A stretch of 64,000 nt of DNA from Gymnothorax reevesii (GCA_029721435.1 CM056583.1:90034620-90098619), one strand, 5' to 3'. Shown: positions 24,601-38,700, counted from the stretch's first letter. Notes: generated from the sequence alone by a model not told the origin. Numbers and translations are program-made.

Positions 24601-26726
24601 TAAAGTGCGAACAGAAAACATGATTTTCATTGTATGGCGCCTTTAGGAAATCACAAGTAATGACTTGTGATTGGCTCCTGTGCAGAGTGAGGGGTAATAC
24701 TGACATGCCATGTGTAAGGTGGGGGTGAGTGATGCTGAGATGTGATAAGCTCCTGGGCAAGATTTGGGGGTAATATTAACATGTGTTTGGCCCTTAGGGC
24801 AGGCTTGGGGGTATAGTACGAATGTGTGATTGGCTCTAGGTAGGTTTGAAGGGTAATACTGATGTGTTATTGGCTTGTTAGTAGGGATGGAGGGGAATGC
24901 TGATGTGTGATTGGCTCCTTAGTAGGTTTGGGGGGGTAATACTGTCCTGTGATTGGCTAGTTAGTAGGGCGGCGTGTTAATGCTGATGTGGAATTGGCTC
25001 CTAGTCAAGGTTGGGGGATAGTCCTGACTAGACTCCCTTCATACTGAGAGTAGCGACATAGGAGGTACCAAAAAAAGTTGGTCATGTGACACGTGGATCC
25101 ATTTTGTGTCCATCAGGTTGATCAATTTATACTACTTCCAAAGGAATTCTACTACATCCCCGCATTTCGTGTTTTGAAAACTGAAAAAAAATGACTGGGT
25201 GTTGTGCCTTTGGGTGTACCAGTCGATCTGAGAAGGGGTTTCAACCACTTTCATAACTTTCTCATTCTGTTTATCACATAACTGAGTTGCATAATTTCAT
25301 GGAAAGCAAATGTAATTTCCCTTGGCACCCAATGTTAGCATTGTGCTAACTACATCGCTCTGCTTGCCCAGTCTCTGAGTCACAGAAATTTGTGGCTGAA
25401 TGAGCAACGCTTTGTAAATTCAGTCACCTGAGTAGCTCGCTAATGTTAGCTCGCTGGGTAAAGAAGTAATGTCGCGCTACCTAGCTAACTAACGTTATAT
25501 CAGTCATGCCAGTGGCGTTTAACTAGCCTCCTGCGGAGCTGAGCCATACTGATTCAACCAGCATTACTCTCAGTACTCAGTTTGGCTTGGAAGAAACAGC
25601 GAGATGTAATGCTAATTGATTTCTTTCCCCCGCTCATAGTCAATGTGATTTTTGCCGAAGTGTCATATAGGGTAATATCAAAAATATGTCATGAGCTGGG
25701 CTATGGGAAAAGCATTTCTGTTATGCGATGAACCTTAAATTTCTAAAGAACCATGTTCACTCAGCAAGATGACAACTGTGCTGCCTTGGTGGAGGTTTGC
25801 ACTCTAGGAGTGCCTGCAGTTCAATTCTGCGCTTGTTTAGCTTGTGAAGCAGCACAGATTTGGGTAAATTAGTTTGCGAGGCTCATTCAGCTATAAGACA
25901 CCAGAATCAGTTCTATATTTCGAATGTAGTCACGGTTAAAGGGCATTGTTAGGCACGATGCGCAGCTGAGTGACAATCCTAAGGATGGCGAAAATAAATG
26001 CACGTTTTTTTGTCTGCATTATTCGCGCGAAAGAAAGGCATCCATTGTGTAAAGACCCTTATTGTTAATATTATTATTTTGTATGTAGATCTGTGCTCCT
26101 CTGGGGTGGGGGAAAGCTGACGGCTCACTGTGCCATATGCGCGCGCACTAAAAGATGGAAACAAGATGGCGTTCAAATACTGAGTTGCTGCTAATCTCAG
26201 TATAAAGAGACTCTTGTGCTGACCTGTGAATAGCTTGTTAGTAGAGATGGGAGGGTAATACTGACACGTGATTGGCTTATCTGCAGGTGCTGAGGGTGTG
26301 GGGGTGACAGTGGCCGTGGACGGGGCGCGGTATGACGTACAGCTGGCAGAGAGGACACTCTGTGCTGTGTTTTGGGAGCAGGCTCCTGCAGAGGTGCGCC
26401 GGTGCTCCTGGTTCTACCGAGGAGAAAAGGACAGCCAATATACACCCTACCCTGAGGACTGCAGCCGCATGCTGGAGGTGTGTGTGTGCAACCTGGGGAT
26501 GTGTGTGTTTGGCCATTACAGCATGTGTACATGAGTATCTGTGCTTCATAAAATCAGTCATAGACTGGAGTTTATCTGTCCGTTATAGTGCGTGTGCAAT
26601 GTGGGTGTGTCGCTCTTAAATTCAATGTGTATGTCTGTTAGTGTGTGCGTGCTAACCCCTTCTAAATCCAGCCACAGCCTGCGTGTGTGCGTGTGTGTGT
26701 GTGTGTGTGTGCGTGTGTGTGTGTGA

Positions 26727-26759
<33 letters not shown>

Positions 26760-29700
26760 AGTGTGTGTGTGCATGTGCGTGCGTGCGTGTGTGTGTGTCC
26801 CTCTCAGTCCATCTCTTGCTCTCATTTTCCAGGAGGCTTACCTGCTGGCAGTTGTTCGGAACAAATGGAAGGAGAAGTTGCAGTTTCCCTCGGGAGACAC
26901 ATTCACTTTACACAGCTCAAAGGTGGGGCCTCCTTTAATATTCACGTCTATTTCTCCGACATTGACATGCATAACGTGCCTTTTTTTGGCATTTAAGATG
27001 TTTAAAAATGGTTTTCTATTTTGTTATTTTACATTGGACGGTGGAAAACAGTGGTGCATCGTGGGTAGTTGACAGTACTGTCAGCCTCCTGACTCTTTTC
27101 CTCAGCTAATAACACAAGACCAGTGGCCCAATCGTCCCATGGAGAGGGCCAAGCCCCGAGCTGTCAAGAGGGGTACGGAGGAGATCCTCGTGAACATTTC
27201 GGCAGGTGAGCCCTTGCTACATAAGTGCATAGCGTAGCGTGTGTTGGAATTTATAGGGATCCTCTTGGTAGGAGATGCACTCAGTACCATAACTATTTGT
27301 ACAGTGTCCTTATTTTTATCATTTTGAGTTTGTAGCTACAATCAAATCTATCAAATCCTTTATTTAACCAGATAAAACCAGTTGAGACCAAAGTCTCTTT
27401 TTCAATGGTGATCTGGCAGTATGCAGCAAGTCATGAACAAGTATAACATAAACACAACACAGTTCATGACAATATCGAAAAAAACAGTGCAGTCAGTGGT
27501 GTAGCTAGAAATGGGAATTGGGGTGGCACAGACACGTCCCTTTATGACTATTAGGATAGTCCTGGCTAGTTCTCAATTATTTTTCTTTATTGACGCGTTT
27601 TCCAATTATCGTAATAGGCAACTGAAGAAACGGTTTCTCATGCGATCTAACAGCGATGAAGTCATGGGGTAAATTCCGTAAAACTGAGAATTGGGGTGGA
27701 CGTAGCATCTGTTTTAAAGAATTATTAGTCCGGACCTGTTCGCAGTCATTTTCATGATTATTAAAATTTTCACTCAGAGAGCACTCCGCACTTAACTGGT
27801 GCTGCTTGTTTTCCCGATTAGGTAAGACGACAATCATTCATCTGGACGCGTTTGCATAATTTAAATCAACGTCAAATAAAGCCGCATGCTTTTCATAGCC
27901 TATTTCACTGCCAAGTGCCACTTTTTTCCCCACTCAATACCGAGAGTAATTTTGAATAACGTTGATTTAAATTAAGCAAACGTGTCCAGATGAATGATTG
28001 TCGTCTTACCTCGAACAAGCAGCACCTGTTAAGTGCGGAGCGCTCTCGGAGTGAACATTTTGTTAATCATGAAAATGACTGCGAACAGGTCCAGACTAAT
28101 AATTCTTTAAAACAGATGCTATGTCCACCCCAATTCTCAGTTTTACGGAATTTACCCCATGACTTCATCGCTGTTAGATCGCATGAGAAACCGTTTCTTC
28201 AGTTGCCTATTACGATACGTGGAAAACACATCAATAAAGAAAAATAATTGAGAACTAGCCAGGACTATCCTAATTGTCATAAAGGGATGTGTCTGTGCCA
28301 CCCCAATTCCCATTTCTAGCTACTGAGTACAGTAAAAAACAAGAACAAGGGACAGAATAGCGACTACCATCTGACAGGACAAAACTAACTATCAAAAAAA
28401 AAACCATAAGTTCTAAAAATGGCTCACTATAAAAACATTGGAAAAATATATCCAAATTTCATCACAATGGATTTGAAATTAAACAAATTATGGTTTTCTT
28501 TAAGTGCTGACTTTCAACTGTCTTTTAAGGGTTTTGTTAAAAAATATTGTGTGAACTGCAAAGGAGTTGCATGTTAGAAATCCTTTTTGTTAAGGAATAA
28601 CTGAATTCTGTTACCCTTGGCAGGCCATGCGACACGGATGTGCTAAAGAGTTGTATTTTCTACCCCCCTAGTTTGTTTATTTTGCCCTATGGGAAGACAA
28701 TAAAATATTTGCCCAGACAACACACAGGACAAGGTGTCCTATGGCTCTGAAATATATGCTGCTTTTTGTGTGTTGTCAAATAAGTTTGTACATCGCGCCA
28801 CGCTGTAGGTGATTTGATTTAAAAAAAAATCAAACAAACAGTTAAATCCGGTAACACCCAAGTTAGCTAGCCTGCTAAAAAGTTTCTAACATCACCTACT
28901 CGTAAAGTAGCTTCCTTACCGTTAGCTAAAAAAGCAGGTTAGAAGATGGATATCAGAACATGGCTTTTCGAGAAGAGACAAAACCCCTCCGCCAATGCCA
29001 GTCGTCCCAGCAGCAGCAAAGATATTGCCAAGTCCGAACAAAATCGGTGGGCTCCGCCAGCCGCTGGTGGGCCCGGCCAAAACAAGCGCAGCCAGAGTGG
29101 GTCCTCCGCCCGCCCCAACTCTGGTCTTGGGACAGAGGAGCCAGCCCAGCTGCACCTATGACGCTGTCGGTAGTTATTTTGTTGTTTTTAGCAGTCATCT
29201 CTCGGTGGTAAGAATTGTTCATAAATTTTATTATTTTGCATCTTGTAGGCATATGTTCCATGTGCTCCGATTTTCTGAATAGTACAAGGGGACTCAGGTT
29301 TAATACTGGCTTGATCACTGTAGTGAAATAAATGTATCATTTGATTTTGAAACGGTAGCTGTTGTTTTAAGCCTTTCAGATGTTTATTTATGGTTGAATC
29401 AATTAATCTAAGCAAACCTACGACAGAACAACAGTGCATGCCAGGAGACGAGCACGATCACGCCGGCGCTCATAAACGTCTGCCAAGTCGTCCTCACAGG
29501 CGCGATTTAACACGCCCGTCAGTCACTTCACGGGGGCGCCACTATTTAATCCAAGCGTTAGCCCATTTGACCTACCCCGTTAGACCATGACGATGACGAC
29601 AATGTCATAATTATTAAAACTAGCAATCGCAACATTCTCTCAGATCATGGCAACCAGTGTCAGCTGTGAGGAAGCATCCCATATTCAGTTCATCATATCC

Positions 29701-32700
29701 AACCCATCATCAAAGCCATAACTAGCAAGCTCGGACCTCAGTAAAAACACTCTGTGAGAAAAAAAAATTCAACGCCTTTATCGTTCAGGGTTTGTTCTTG
29801 GTATCTTAAGTTTAACCCATGTATACAGAAAGTGTTACATTTCACCAAAAATCTATTTCTGTTTGTACATTATTATTCTTTTCCTCTCATTTATGCATGT
29901 ATTGTTTTGGGGAGTTTTCTTCAGTTCATTAGAATTTTATATTAATGCTGTTTGATCTCTGACATTTTGGCGACGTAACTTCCTCCTCAGTATTCAGCTC
30001 TGCATTGGAGAGATGAGATGAAATAAGTGCTCTACAGAGGTTTTGTAAAACGCAGTTAAATGCTAAACGGAGGCAAAGATACTTCTTTGTAGAGGTCAAA
30101 GATTTTTTTCATTATTTCTTCAATGATTACTTTGGAGTTTATACATTTTTATTTTATTGTGAACGGCACTTTTGTGAAGCATGCTAATTTACCTGTCGTA
30201 AGCCCAGGCAAATGGAGCATTAGGTGGCTTCTCGTGCGGTTTGCCATTCCATTCATCCCTAGGGTGTGTTCGAGCGCGTCTGCAAATGAGCCGGCTACGC
30301 GAGATTCCCGAAAAATTACGCGAGAATCTTGCCGAAGTTGCGCGATAAGCCCTCCAAACCCTGCGATAGCTGCAAGATCATTTGGAGGGCTCCCCGTTTC
30401 AAAATTACCTCTGTCATCTTAGGTAAAAGGTTGTTATGTTTTCATTCCCGTTAACTGGAAAATGTTATGATATGCTATATACTCAGTATTAAAGGTTCCC
30501 TGACATGAGGCACACCACCTGAAATTGTTGGTTTATTTTGTTCTATATGATTATTTATATCTCTCTATGCACTCAAAAGCTCTGAAATGGCAGAAAAATC
30601 CATCAATTTCAAGGAATAAAAGTGATATTCTTGCACTCTTGCGCCCCGCCCCCTGAATAAGTAGGAAGTTTCCGAGACGTAAGTCACATGATCCTATGAC
30701 GTCATCAAAGGAAAGCACCTCTGCCATAGCAATATCCGCGGCACACTTGTTTACGCATGTTTTCTAGTGAGTTTGTTTAGTGCAGGGGTCTCCAACCCTG
30801 TTCCTGGAGAGCTGCCATCCTGAAGGTACCACTCCAACCAAAGCAAACCACACCTGCTTTCCCAATTACAGATCGTGACGAGCTGCTAATGAGCTGAATC
30901 AGGTGTGTTGAATCAGGGTTGGAGTAGAAACCTACAGGATGGCAGCTCTGCAGGAACAGGGTTTAAGACCCCTAGTTTACTGTATGACCCTGCAATCAAG
31001 ACATCTATCCATCCATCTAATTGTTACACTCGACTGTATAATTGCTGTATAATTTCATAATCGAAATTCATGAAAATCTAACGTTATTTCGAACTTAAGT
31101 TAGCTGGCTAACTACTGCAGGAAATTAACGTCAGCTAGCCATCTAGCTTGCGTGCGCATCTAAAGCTGCTTTCACACCGGACGCGAAACAAACACGACAG
31201 ATTACATTCAGTCAATGTGAAGACGCGAATACACACATCTTTGCATTGACTTTGAATGTAATCTGTCGTACAAAAAATTTGTTTCCCGTGGGGTGTGAAA
31301 GCAGCTTAACGCCACCTTAACGCTAATCTTAGGAAGAAGCGCACTAAACTTGAGTTAAGTTTGAAAAGGTATTATTCGCAAAGGTTTCTGCAATGAGTAG
31401 TTCCTGTACCCTTTAAATTATTATGTACACAATCTTTTACCTTTGGCTTTTTTCCCTTTTCCCAATTTTTTTTTCTTCCTCTATATGAAATATTTTATGG
31501 TTGCGACTCAACTCGTAGTTGGTTGGTTAAGGATGAAACTTTTGAAATAAGGATTTTCTGAAACGTCAATGGAGTAAATCGGAAATTCACTCCCGGGAGC
31601 GGAGCTGCTCCGAAAGTTAGCAGTTACTGCTGAGCTCTGTAGTTTAGCTCACACACATCATCAGCTTTGTCACACTTTCTCTCATTAACAGCCCATCATC
31701 AATCATTCAGTATTGTTCAGCAACCAAAGCCAATAATGTACAAACCTACAAATTTTATAATGTGGAATTTTAATAATCTGCATAAATCACTACAATTTTT
31801 TTTTTTATAACTGGCTCATCTAAGAACTAATAAGATCTTTGCCTCTCATAAAGGGATTGCATCATTTTCTTAAAAATGGCCTGATTGTGTGGCCTAGTGG
31901 CACATCGGTCTAAGCGTTCGCACCATAAGGGCTGTATCCTTCCTGCGGCGACCCGGGTTTGATTCTGGCGCGGTTCATTTACCGCATGTCTTCCCCATTC
32001 TTTTCCCCAACTTTCCTCTCTCTCCACTCTATAACTGTCAAATAAAGGAAAAAATCCCAAAAAATAATCTTTAAAAAATGGCCTGTCTGTAACCTTAGTA
32101 CTATATACGTGTTCGTTGCACCCTTAGTTGAATTCTCAGTTGACTTCCATTCATTTCTTTCCCTCCAGGGATGGGATGAGTACTCCTTTGTCACATTGTT
32201 CCCCATAATCCAAAGATGGCCGTGTCTCCAGTAACCACCTCTGGCCATGCCAGGTGAATAATTTCAGTGCGCTGTGTGTACTTTCGGTTACCAGGTGAGC
32301 CAGAGAAGGTGGACCACCTGGTGTTCATGGTGCATGGGATTGGCTCGGCCTGTGACGTCCGCTTTCGAACCCTCGTCCAGTGCGGTGCGTACACCTGACC
32401 TTTGACTCCTCTCCTCTCACTGCCTGCAGTGACTTGTTCTGAGAGGTTATTTGAAAAATAATAATCAGCTCAAAGGCGCAGAGCTTTCCTTCAACCAGAC
32501 ACCCGGTTCTGCTAATTGTGGTCGTGGGCCAGGCTCACATCCATCACTCCATCACAATTTGACCTGTCCACCCATCCATTTCTAATTTTAAATTCAATTT
32601 AAATTTGTCACGAATTTCTGATAAAGCAACCAGGCGCAGATCGCAGATAACCTGAAATGGCCGCTTTTAGTCAACAGAAGAATAATAACATGAAGGCACT

Positions 32701-35700
32701 TCTGCAGAAGAATTATCAGAAGACTGTTCAAAGTCAAGGCAAACTGGACCAAAGGAAGTCAGACAAGGCTGATCCGAGGTCAGTAACTGAGTGGCAAGCC
32801 AGTTGAACCAGGGCACACTGGGCGGTGCACACCTTTGAACTGTGGTGACACTCACCAGGACTGCAGACTCTGGGAATAGTTTCCCTGAAAAACAGTTGCT
32901 TTATTTATATTAAACACTGGAGAATGAAGACAACAATCCAGCAAAGGGGAGTTGGACACCTGGAACTGAAATTCAGGAGATGACAATTATAAACAGGGAA
33001 TATGAGAGAGAGAGCACAGATGGCGGGACAAAACACTACACAATATGGAATAATGAGAACCAATCAGGCGAATAAAACAGAAACTAGTCACAGTTCCATC
33101 TCAGTATCCTTTTGCGCATTTTGAAAATTCGCATTGGAAAAAGCAGAAATGGCGAAATGCGAAAAAAAATTTCTTCGGAGTCGCATTAGAATTTAAAAGC
33201 TCGCTTTGGGTGGTTGTTGCCTCATGAGATAAAGAGTTATTGCGCATGACATGGGATGGAAACAGCTTAAGCGGCTGTAGCTGATTAGTTCTGATGAAGC
33301 TGGCTTGCTGCCACTGCGTGCATTAGAATTTGACTCTGTCTTCGTCCCTGGACAGCATCAAACATTGCGATCATTAGTTGAAAGGAAAGCTCTATGAGGA
33401 TTAGCTGAATTCCATGCTACTCCTGCAAACTTCTCCCCTTTTTTACAGCTTCCTGTTTCTCCTCCAGTTGTTTCTTTTCTGGTTGTTTCTCTTGAGTTTG
33501 TTTCGCTTGAGTTTGTTTCTCTTGAGTTTGTTTTGCTTGAGTTTGTTTCGCATGAGTTTGTTTCTCTTTAGTTTGCTTTGCTTGAGTTTGTTTCTCTCGA
33601 GTTTGCTTCACTTTAGTTTGTTTCTCTTGAGTTTGTTTCGCATGAGTTTGTTTCGCTTGAGTTTGTTTCTCTTGAGTTGGTTTTGCTTGAGTTTGTTTCT
33701 CTTGAGTTTGTTTCACTTGAGTTTGTTTCGCATAAGGTTGTTTTGCTTGAGTTTGTTTCGCTTGAGTTTGTTTCGCATAAGTTTGTTTCTCTTGAGTTTG
33801 TTTCGCTTGAGTTTGTTTTGCATGAGTTTGTTTCTCTCGAGTTTGTTTCGCTTGAGTTTGTTTCACTTGAGTTTGTTTCGCATAAGTTTGTTTCGCTTGA
33901 GTTTGTTTCGCTTGAGTTTGTTTCTCTTGAGTTTGTTTCGCTTGAGTTTGTTTTGCTTGAGTTTGTTTCTCTGGAGTTTGTTTCGCTTGAGTTTGTTTTG
34001 CTTGAATTTGTTTCTCTTGAGTTTGTTTCTCTTGAGTTTGTTTTGCTTGAGTTTGTTTCGTATAAGTTTGTTTCTCTTGAGTTTGTTTTGCTTGAGTTCG
34101 TTTCTCTTGTTTTTGTTTCGCTTGAGTTTGTTTCGCATGAGTTTGTTTCTCTTTTGTTTGCTTTGCTTGAGTTTGTTTCTCTTGAGTTTGTTTCACTTTA
34201 GTTTGTTTTGCTTGAGTTTGTTTCTCTTGAGTTTGTTTCGCATGAGTTTGTTTCGCATGAGTTTGTTTCTCTTGAGTTTGTTTCGCTTGAGTTTGTTTCT
34301 CTTGAGTTTGTTTCACTTGAGTTTGTTTCGCATAAGGTTGTTTTGCTTGAGTTTGTTTCGCTTGAGTTTGTTTCGCTTGAGTTTGTTTCTCTTGAGTTTG
34401 TTTCGCTTGAGTTTGTTTCGCATAAGTTTGTTTCTCTTGAGTTTGTTTCGCTTGAGTTTGTTTCGCATAAGTTTGTTTCTCTCGAGTTTGTTTCGCTTGA
34501 GTTTGTTTCACTTGAGTTTGTTTCGCATAAGTTTGTTTCGCTTGAGTTTGTTTAGCTTGAGTTTGTTTCGCTTGAGTTTGTTTCTCTTGAGTTTGTTTCG
34601 CTTGAGTTTGTTTCGCATAAGTTTGTTTCTCTTGAGTTTGTTTCGCTTGAGTTTGTTTCGCTTGAGTTTGTTTCTCTTGAGTCTGTTTCGCATGAGTTTG
34701 TTTTGCTTGAGTTTGTTTCTCTTGAGTTTGTTGCGCTTGAATTTGTTGTATCTCCCCGACTTCGATAGTCGGGATATACTATGGTTTAGTTCCGGGGCCG
34801 CCGCCGCCACAGAGATTTTATGTTCTGGCCTCTGGAAGCCACAATTCTAATAGGAATGTTTTCAAATTTTAAACAGATAAAGATATTGATATGACAATGT
34901 TCAAGACCGATTTTCGTCAATTTCAGACTTTCAATATGGCTGTCAGCAGCCATTTTGTCCAAAATTTTTTCTGGGCTCTGGAAGCCACAATTATTACAGG
35001 AATGTTTTCAAATTTTACACAGGCAAAGATATATATATGACAATGCTCAAGTCTGATTTTCTTCAGTTTCGAACATCCAATATGGCTGCCGTGGGCTATT
35101 TTGTCCGCAATTTGTTCTTGGCTCTGGAAACCACAATTATTACGGGAATGTTTTCAAATTTTACTCAGGCAAAGATATATATATATGACAATGCTCAATT
35201 TTCATCAATTTCTGACATCCAGTATGGCTGCCAGTGGCCATTTTGTCCGAAATTTCTTCCGGACTCTGGAAGCCACTATTATTACAGGAATGCTTTCAAA
35301 TTTTACACAGGCGAAGATATATGCAACAACGCTCAAGATCGATTTTGTCAATTTCGGACGTCCAATATGGCTGCTGCCGGCCATTTTGTGTGAAATTTGG
35401 GGATTGGGTAGATACATGACTCAGTCCCTGTGGCGACCGAGTTATCTAGTTTCTCTTGAGTTTGTTTCTCTTGAGTTAATTTCGCTTGAGTTTGTTTCTC
35501 TTCAGTTTGTTTTGCTTGAGTTTGTTTCTCTTCAGTTTGTTTTGCTCTGTGACAAACCACTCTGTGATCTCACCAACATCCTGACAAACCATTCTGCGAG
35601 CACACCAGCGTACTGGTTTTTCAGGACGCTGCTGTGCTCACAGAGTGGTTTGTCAGGACGCTGGTGTACTCACAGAGTGGTTTGTTTGGATGCAGGTGTC

Positions 35701-38700
35701 ATTAAAGGCTCTTTTCTATTTGCAGTGAACGGACTACGGAGCACCTCCCTGGAACTCCTGAGTTCTCATTATGGAGATGCGCAAGCAAAGCAGATGGTGG
35801 GGAGAGTGGAGTTCCTCCCGGTGAACTGGCATGATGCCCTGCACAGCGATACCACTGGCGTGGACCAGTAAGACCAGTGGGGCCTGGGGGCTTGAGTTTA
35901 ATTACACTTATTTTTCCTTTCTATTATAGGCCTTTAATAGTGCTTATAGCAGCCACTCCTGACTGCAAGCGTTAGTACAATCTGGTTATCAGAATGTGAA
36001 AATCCAAGCAAATGTCCTCATCAGTATTTTGTTTTGGTTAAAGGGCATCTAAAGTTGATTCTCAGACGGGACGTTGAACGTCCAATGTTTACAAATGAAT
36101 CACTTGCTTTTGTCGACATCTTGCATTGTCCCATGACCAATTTAATTCATATAAACCAATGTTTTATGTACACGCGTAGATAATCCTTCTTTTTAGGTTC
36201 GTTTGCGCAGGTGTGGCTCGCTGATTGGCCGATAAACAAAAACAATGGGAATCGACTTCAGATGCCCTTTAACCTCAGGCAGCTCCTCAGCTTATGATTA
36301 GTACTGATTGGTGAGATCAGCTGGCTGTGTTCCTGGGTGGAAGAAACAAATGGCAGTACTTTCACTGTCTGACGGCTGAATTTCACATCTCAGGGAATCA
36401 GCAGCGTCATTTGCTAATGCCTTTTCTGCACTGGCTGCAGATTCCAGCAGTTTTGTCTCTCATTAGGGCTGTAAAGTATGTAGATCCAGCTCATTCAGTT
36501 CAGTTTTCTTTGTACAGTGGTTTTTACAGGATAACTGTCACAAAGACCCTTTAGTAGAACAGCAGTAGGGCAGATGCCCAGCCGAAGTCCCCTGACGTAG
36601 CTTTTGAGAAAAGGAAAACTCGCTGTAGGGAGAAACATCCTCAAACAGTAACGAGAAAAATTCTCCAATGGGAAGAAATCTCAGGAGGAACCCCGGTATT
36701 GTAACCCCGGGGTGGCACGGTGGCACAGTGGTTAGCACTACTGTCTCACAGCAAGAAAGTCGTGGGTTTGAATCTTTCAGTGTGGAGTTGGCATGTTTTC
36801 CCTGTGTTTGCGTGGGTTTTCACCGGGTACTCCGGTTTCCCCACCCACAAAAACATGCAATATAGAATGTTTGGTGGTGGTCGGAGGGGCCGTAGGCGCA
36901 TACTGGCAGCCACGCTTCCGTCAGTCTGCCCCAGGGCAGCTGTGGATACAGAAATGTAGTTTACCACCATCAGAGCGTGAATGTGTGAGTGAATGAATAA
37001 TGTATCCATTGTGAAGCATCTTTGAGTGCCCAGAAAAAGCGCTATATAAAACTGATGCATTATCATTATTTGTAGTCGAGCCTATCCTCCACAGGCTGAG
37101 GAAGTGTATGTTTGCGGGTCATAGTTTAAGTGTGTCTGAAGCCGATAACACAGATGAACAAGAGCACTCAGGGAGCGCAGCACCTCCGCCATGCCAAGGC
37201 AACCTTGTGCATTAGTTATTTTCATTGGCTAATGTAGGATGTTGTTGCATTCCACCGCCAGGTGGCAGCAAAACCCAAAAGCACGCCATTTGGAAATCTG
37301 GCCCATTCTAGATTTGAACTTTGGCCTATATCTCAGCTGTACTTTGGCCTAGATATGCCAAAATTTAATCAATTGTTCCTCTTGTGCTACTCTAGGATCA
37401 AAGTTTGGTTAAAATCCATATGGCCATTTTTGAGATATTCTGCCAAAAATCAGACAAACAAACAGATGAAGTCATTCATAGAATGACGACTTGCCGGGAT
37501 CATGCACAGATCTCAGAAACAGACTGAATGGAATGGACTTGGTTTAAAGTCTCTAGCTGTTATAGTAGCAAAGATATGAACCAAAATGTATTTTTAACCT
37601 TTCTGGTGACCTTGACCTTTGACCTCGAAAAGAGACCAGTCTGTAGCCACAAGGCTAGTCAATATTGTCGCCAAGTTTGGTCAGGAGAATGTGAAAATTG
37701 TGGCCTGTAAAGTGCACACAAACAAACAGACAGACAAATAAATAAATAAAAATAGAGCGCTGCTGAGGTGACCTTGACCTTTTACCTAGATTTACCAAAA
37801 TAGTGCAGTGCTTAGGTCAGGTAACGCAGGACTTGAGTTTATCAACAATTTATGCACTTGGTTTGAAGTCTCTACACTGATTAGAACTGTAGCTATGGCC
37901 ACTTATGTGTTTTTGACATTTTGTGTGACCTTGACCTTTGATCTAGATCCACCAAAATAGTGCAGTACCTTGTGAAGTAACATAGACTTTTTGTTTATCA
38001 ACAACATTCACTTGGTTTGAAGTTTCTGTGACGATTAGATCCGAAGATAAGGCTTCTTATGTGTTTTTGACCTTTTGTGTGACCTTGACCTTTGATCTAG
38101 ATCAGCGGTTCCCAACCTTTTTAGGCCGCGCACCAACTTCTACTTCCCGACCTAGCTGATGCACCACCACGCCCAGCACATAAAAAGGCACCGTCTATTT
38201 ATAGTCTCATTGAGGGCATCAAGTTTAATACAACAAAGTATAAGAACACACACCTGTACATTATTGAATGTGCAATAATTGGCCAATTGGGCTCTCACAT
38301 TTGAAAGGTGAGGAGAATAATATGAAAATAAAAAGTATGGTCGCTGAGCGAGCCCACAATTAACCGGCGAACAGACTACCAATCAAAAAAGGCACTGTCT
38401 TTTTATAGCCTCATTGAGTGCATCAAGTTTAATACAAAAAATAATTAAAAAGAAATAAGAGAGTGAATTTTAATTTAAATAAGAGTTTTGAATTAAAAGC
38501 CTACAGATGATTTTCTTGAATTTTTCTAATGTGTGACACTGCCACATAAATTTTAAGAGTTCTCTTACTCTTTGAATTATATTTAAGTTAACGAAATATG
38601 GTTGTAATTGCATTTTACAAGTTTCCCGTTGTTCTTACTTAAACTAATGTATGAAGCTCTACTGCTCTCTAATGACGTCTTTTATCTTCATTTTTGCTTC

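Noticed and set aside
26683..27072. 129-codon ORF (+) covering exon 3
   Set aside because: Its first part is the (GT)n microsatellite read as Cys-Val repeats; only 26833-26922 is coding (ddhd2 exon 3).
27577..28247. Pair of ~85-codon ORFs in opposite orientation
   Set aside because: They are the two arms of a palindromic MITE and encode the same chance sequence.
33414..34850. 478-codon ORF (+) and 364-codon ORF (-)
   Set aside because: Both are readings of the 15-bp minisatellite; the frames stay open only because the unit is a multiple of three and stop-poor.
35101..35871. 256-codon ORF (+) overlapping exon 6
   Set aside because: A composite of the 144-bp repeats, minisatellite units and intron; only 35726-35867 is supported as coding.
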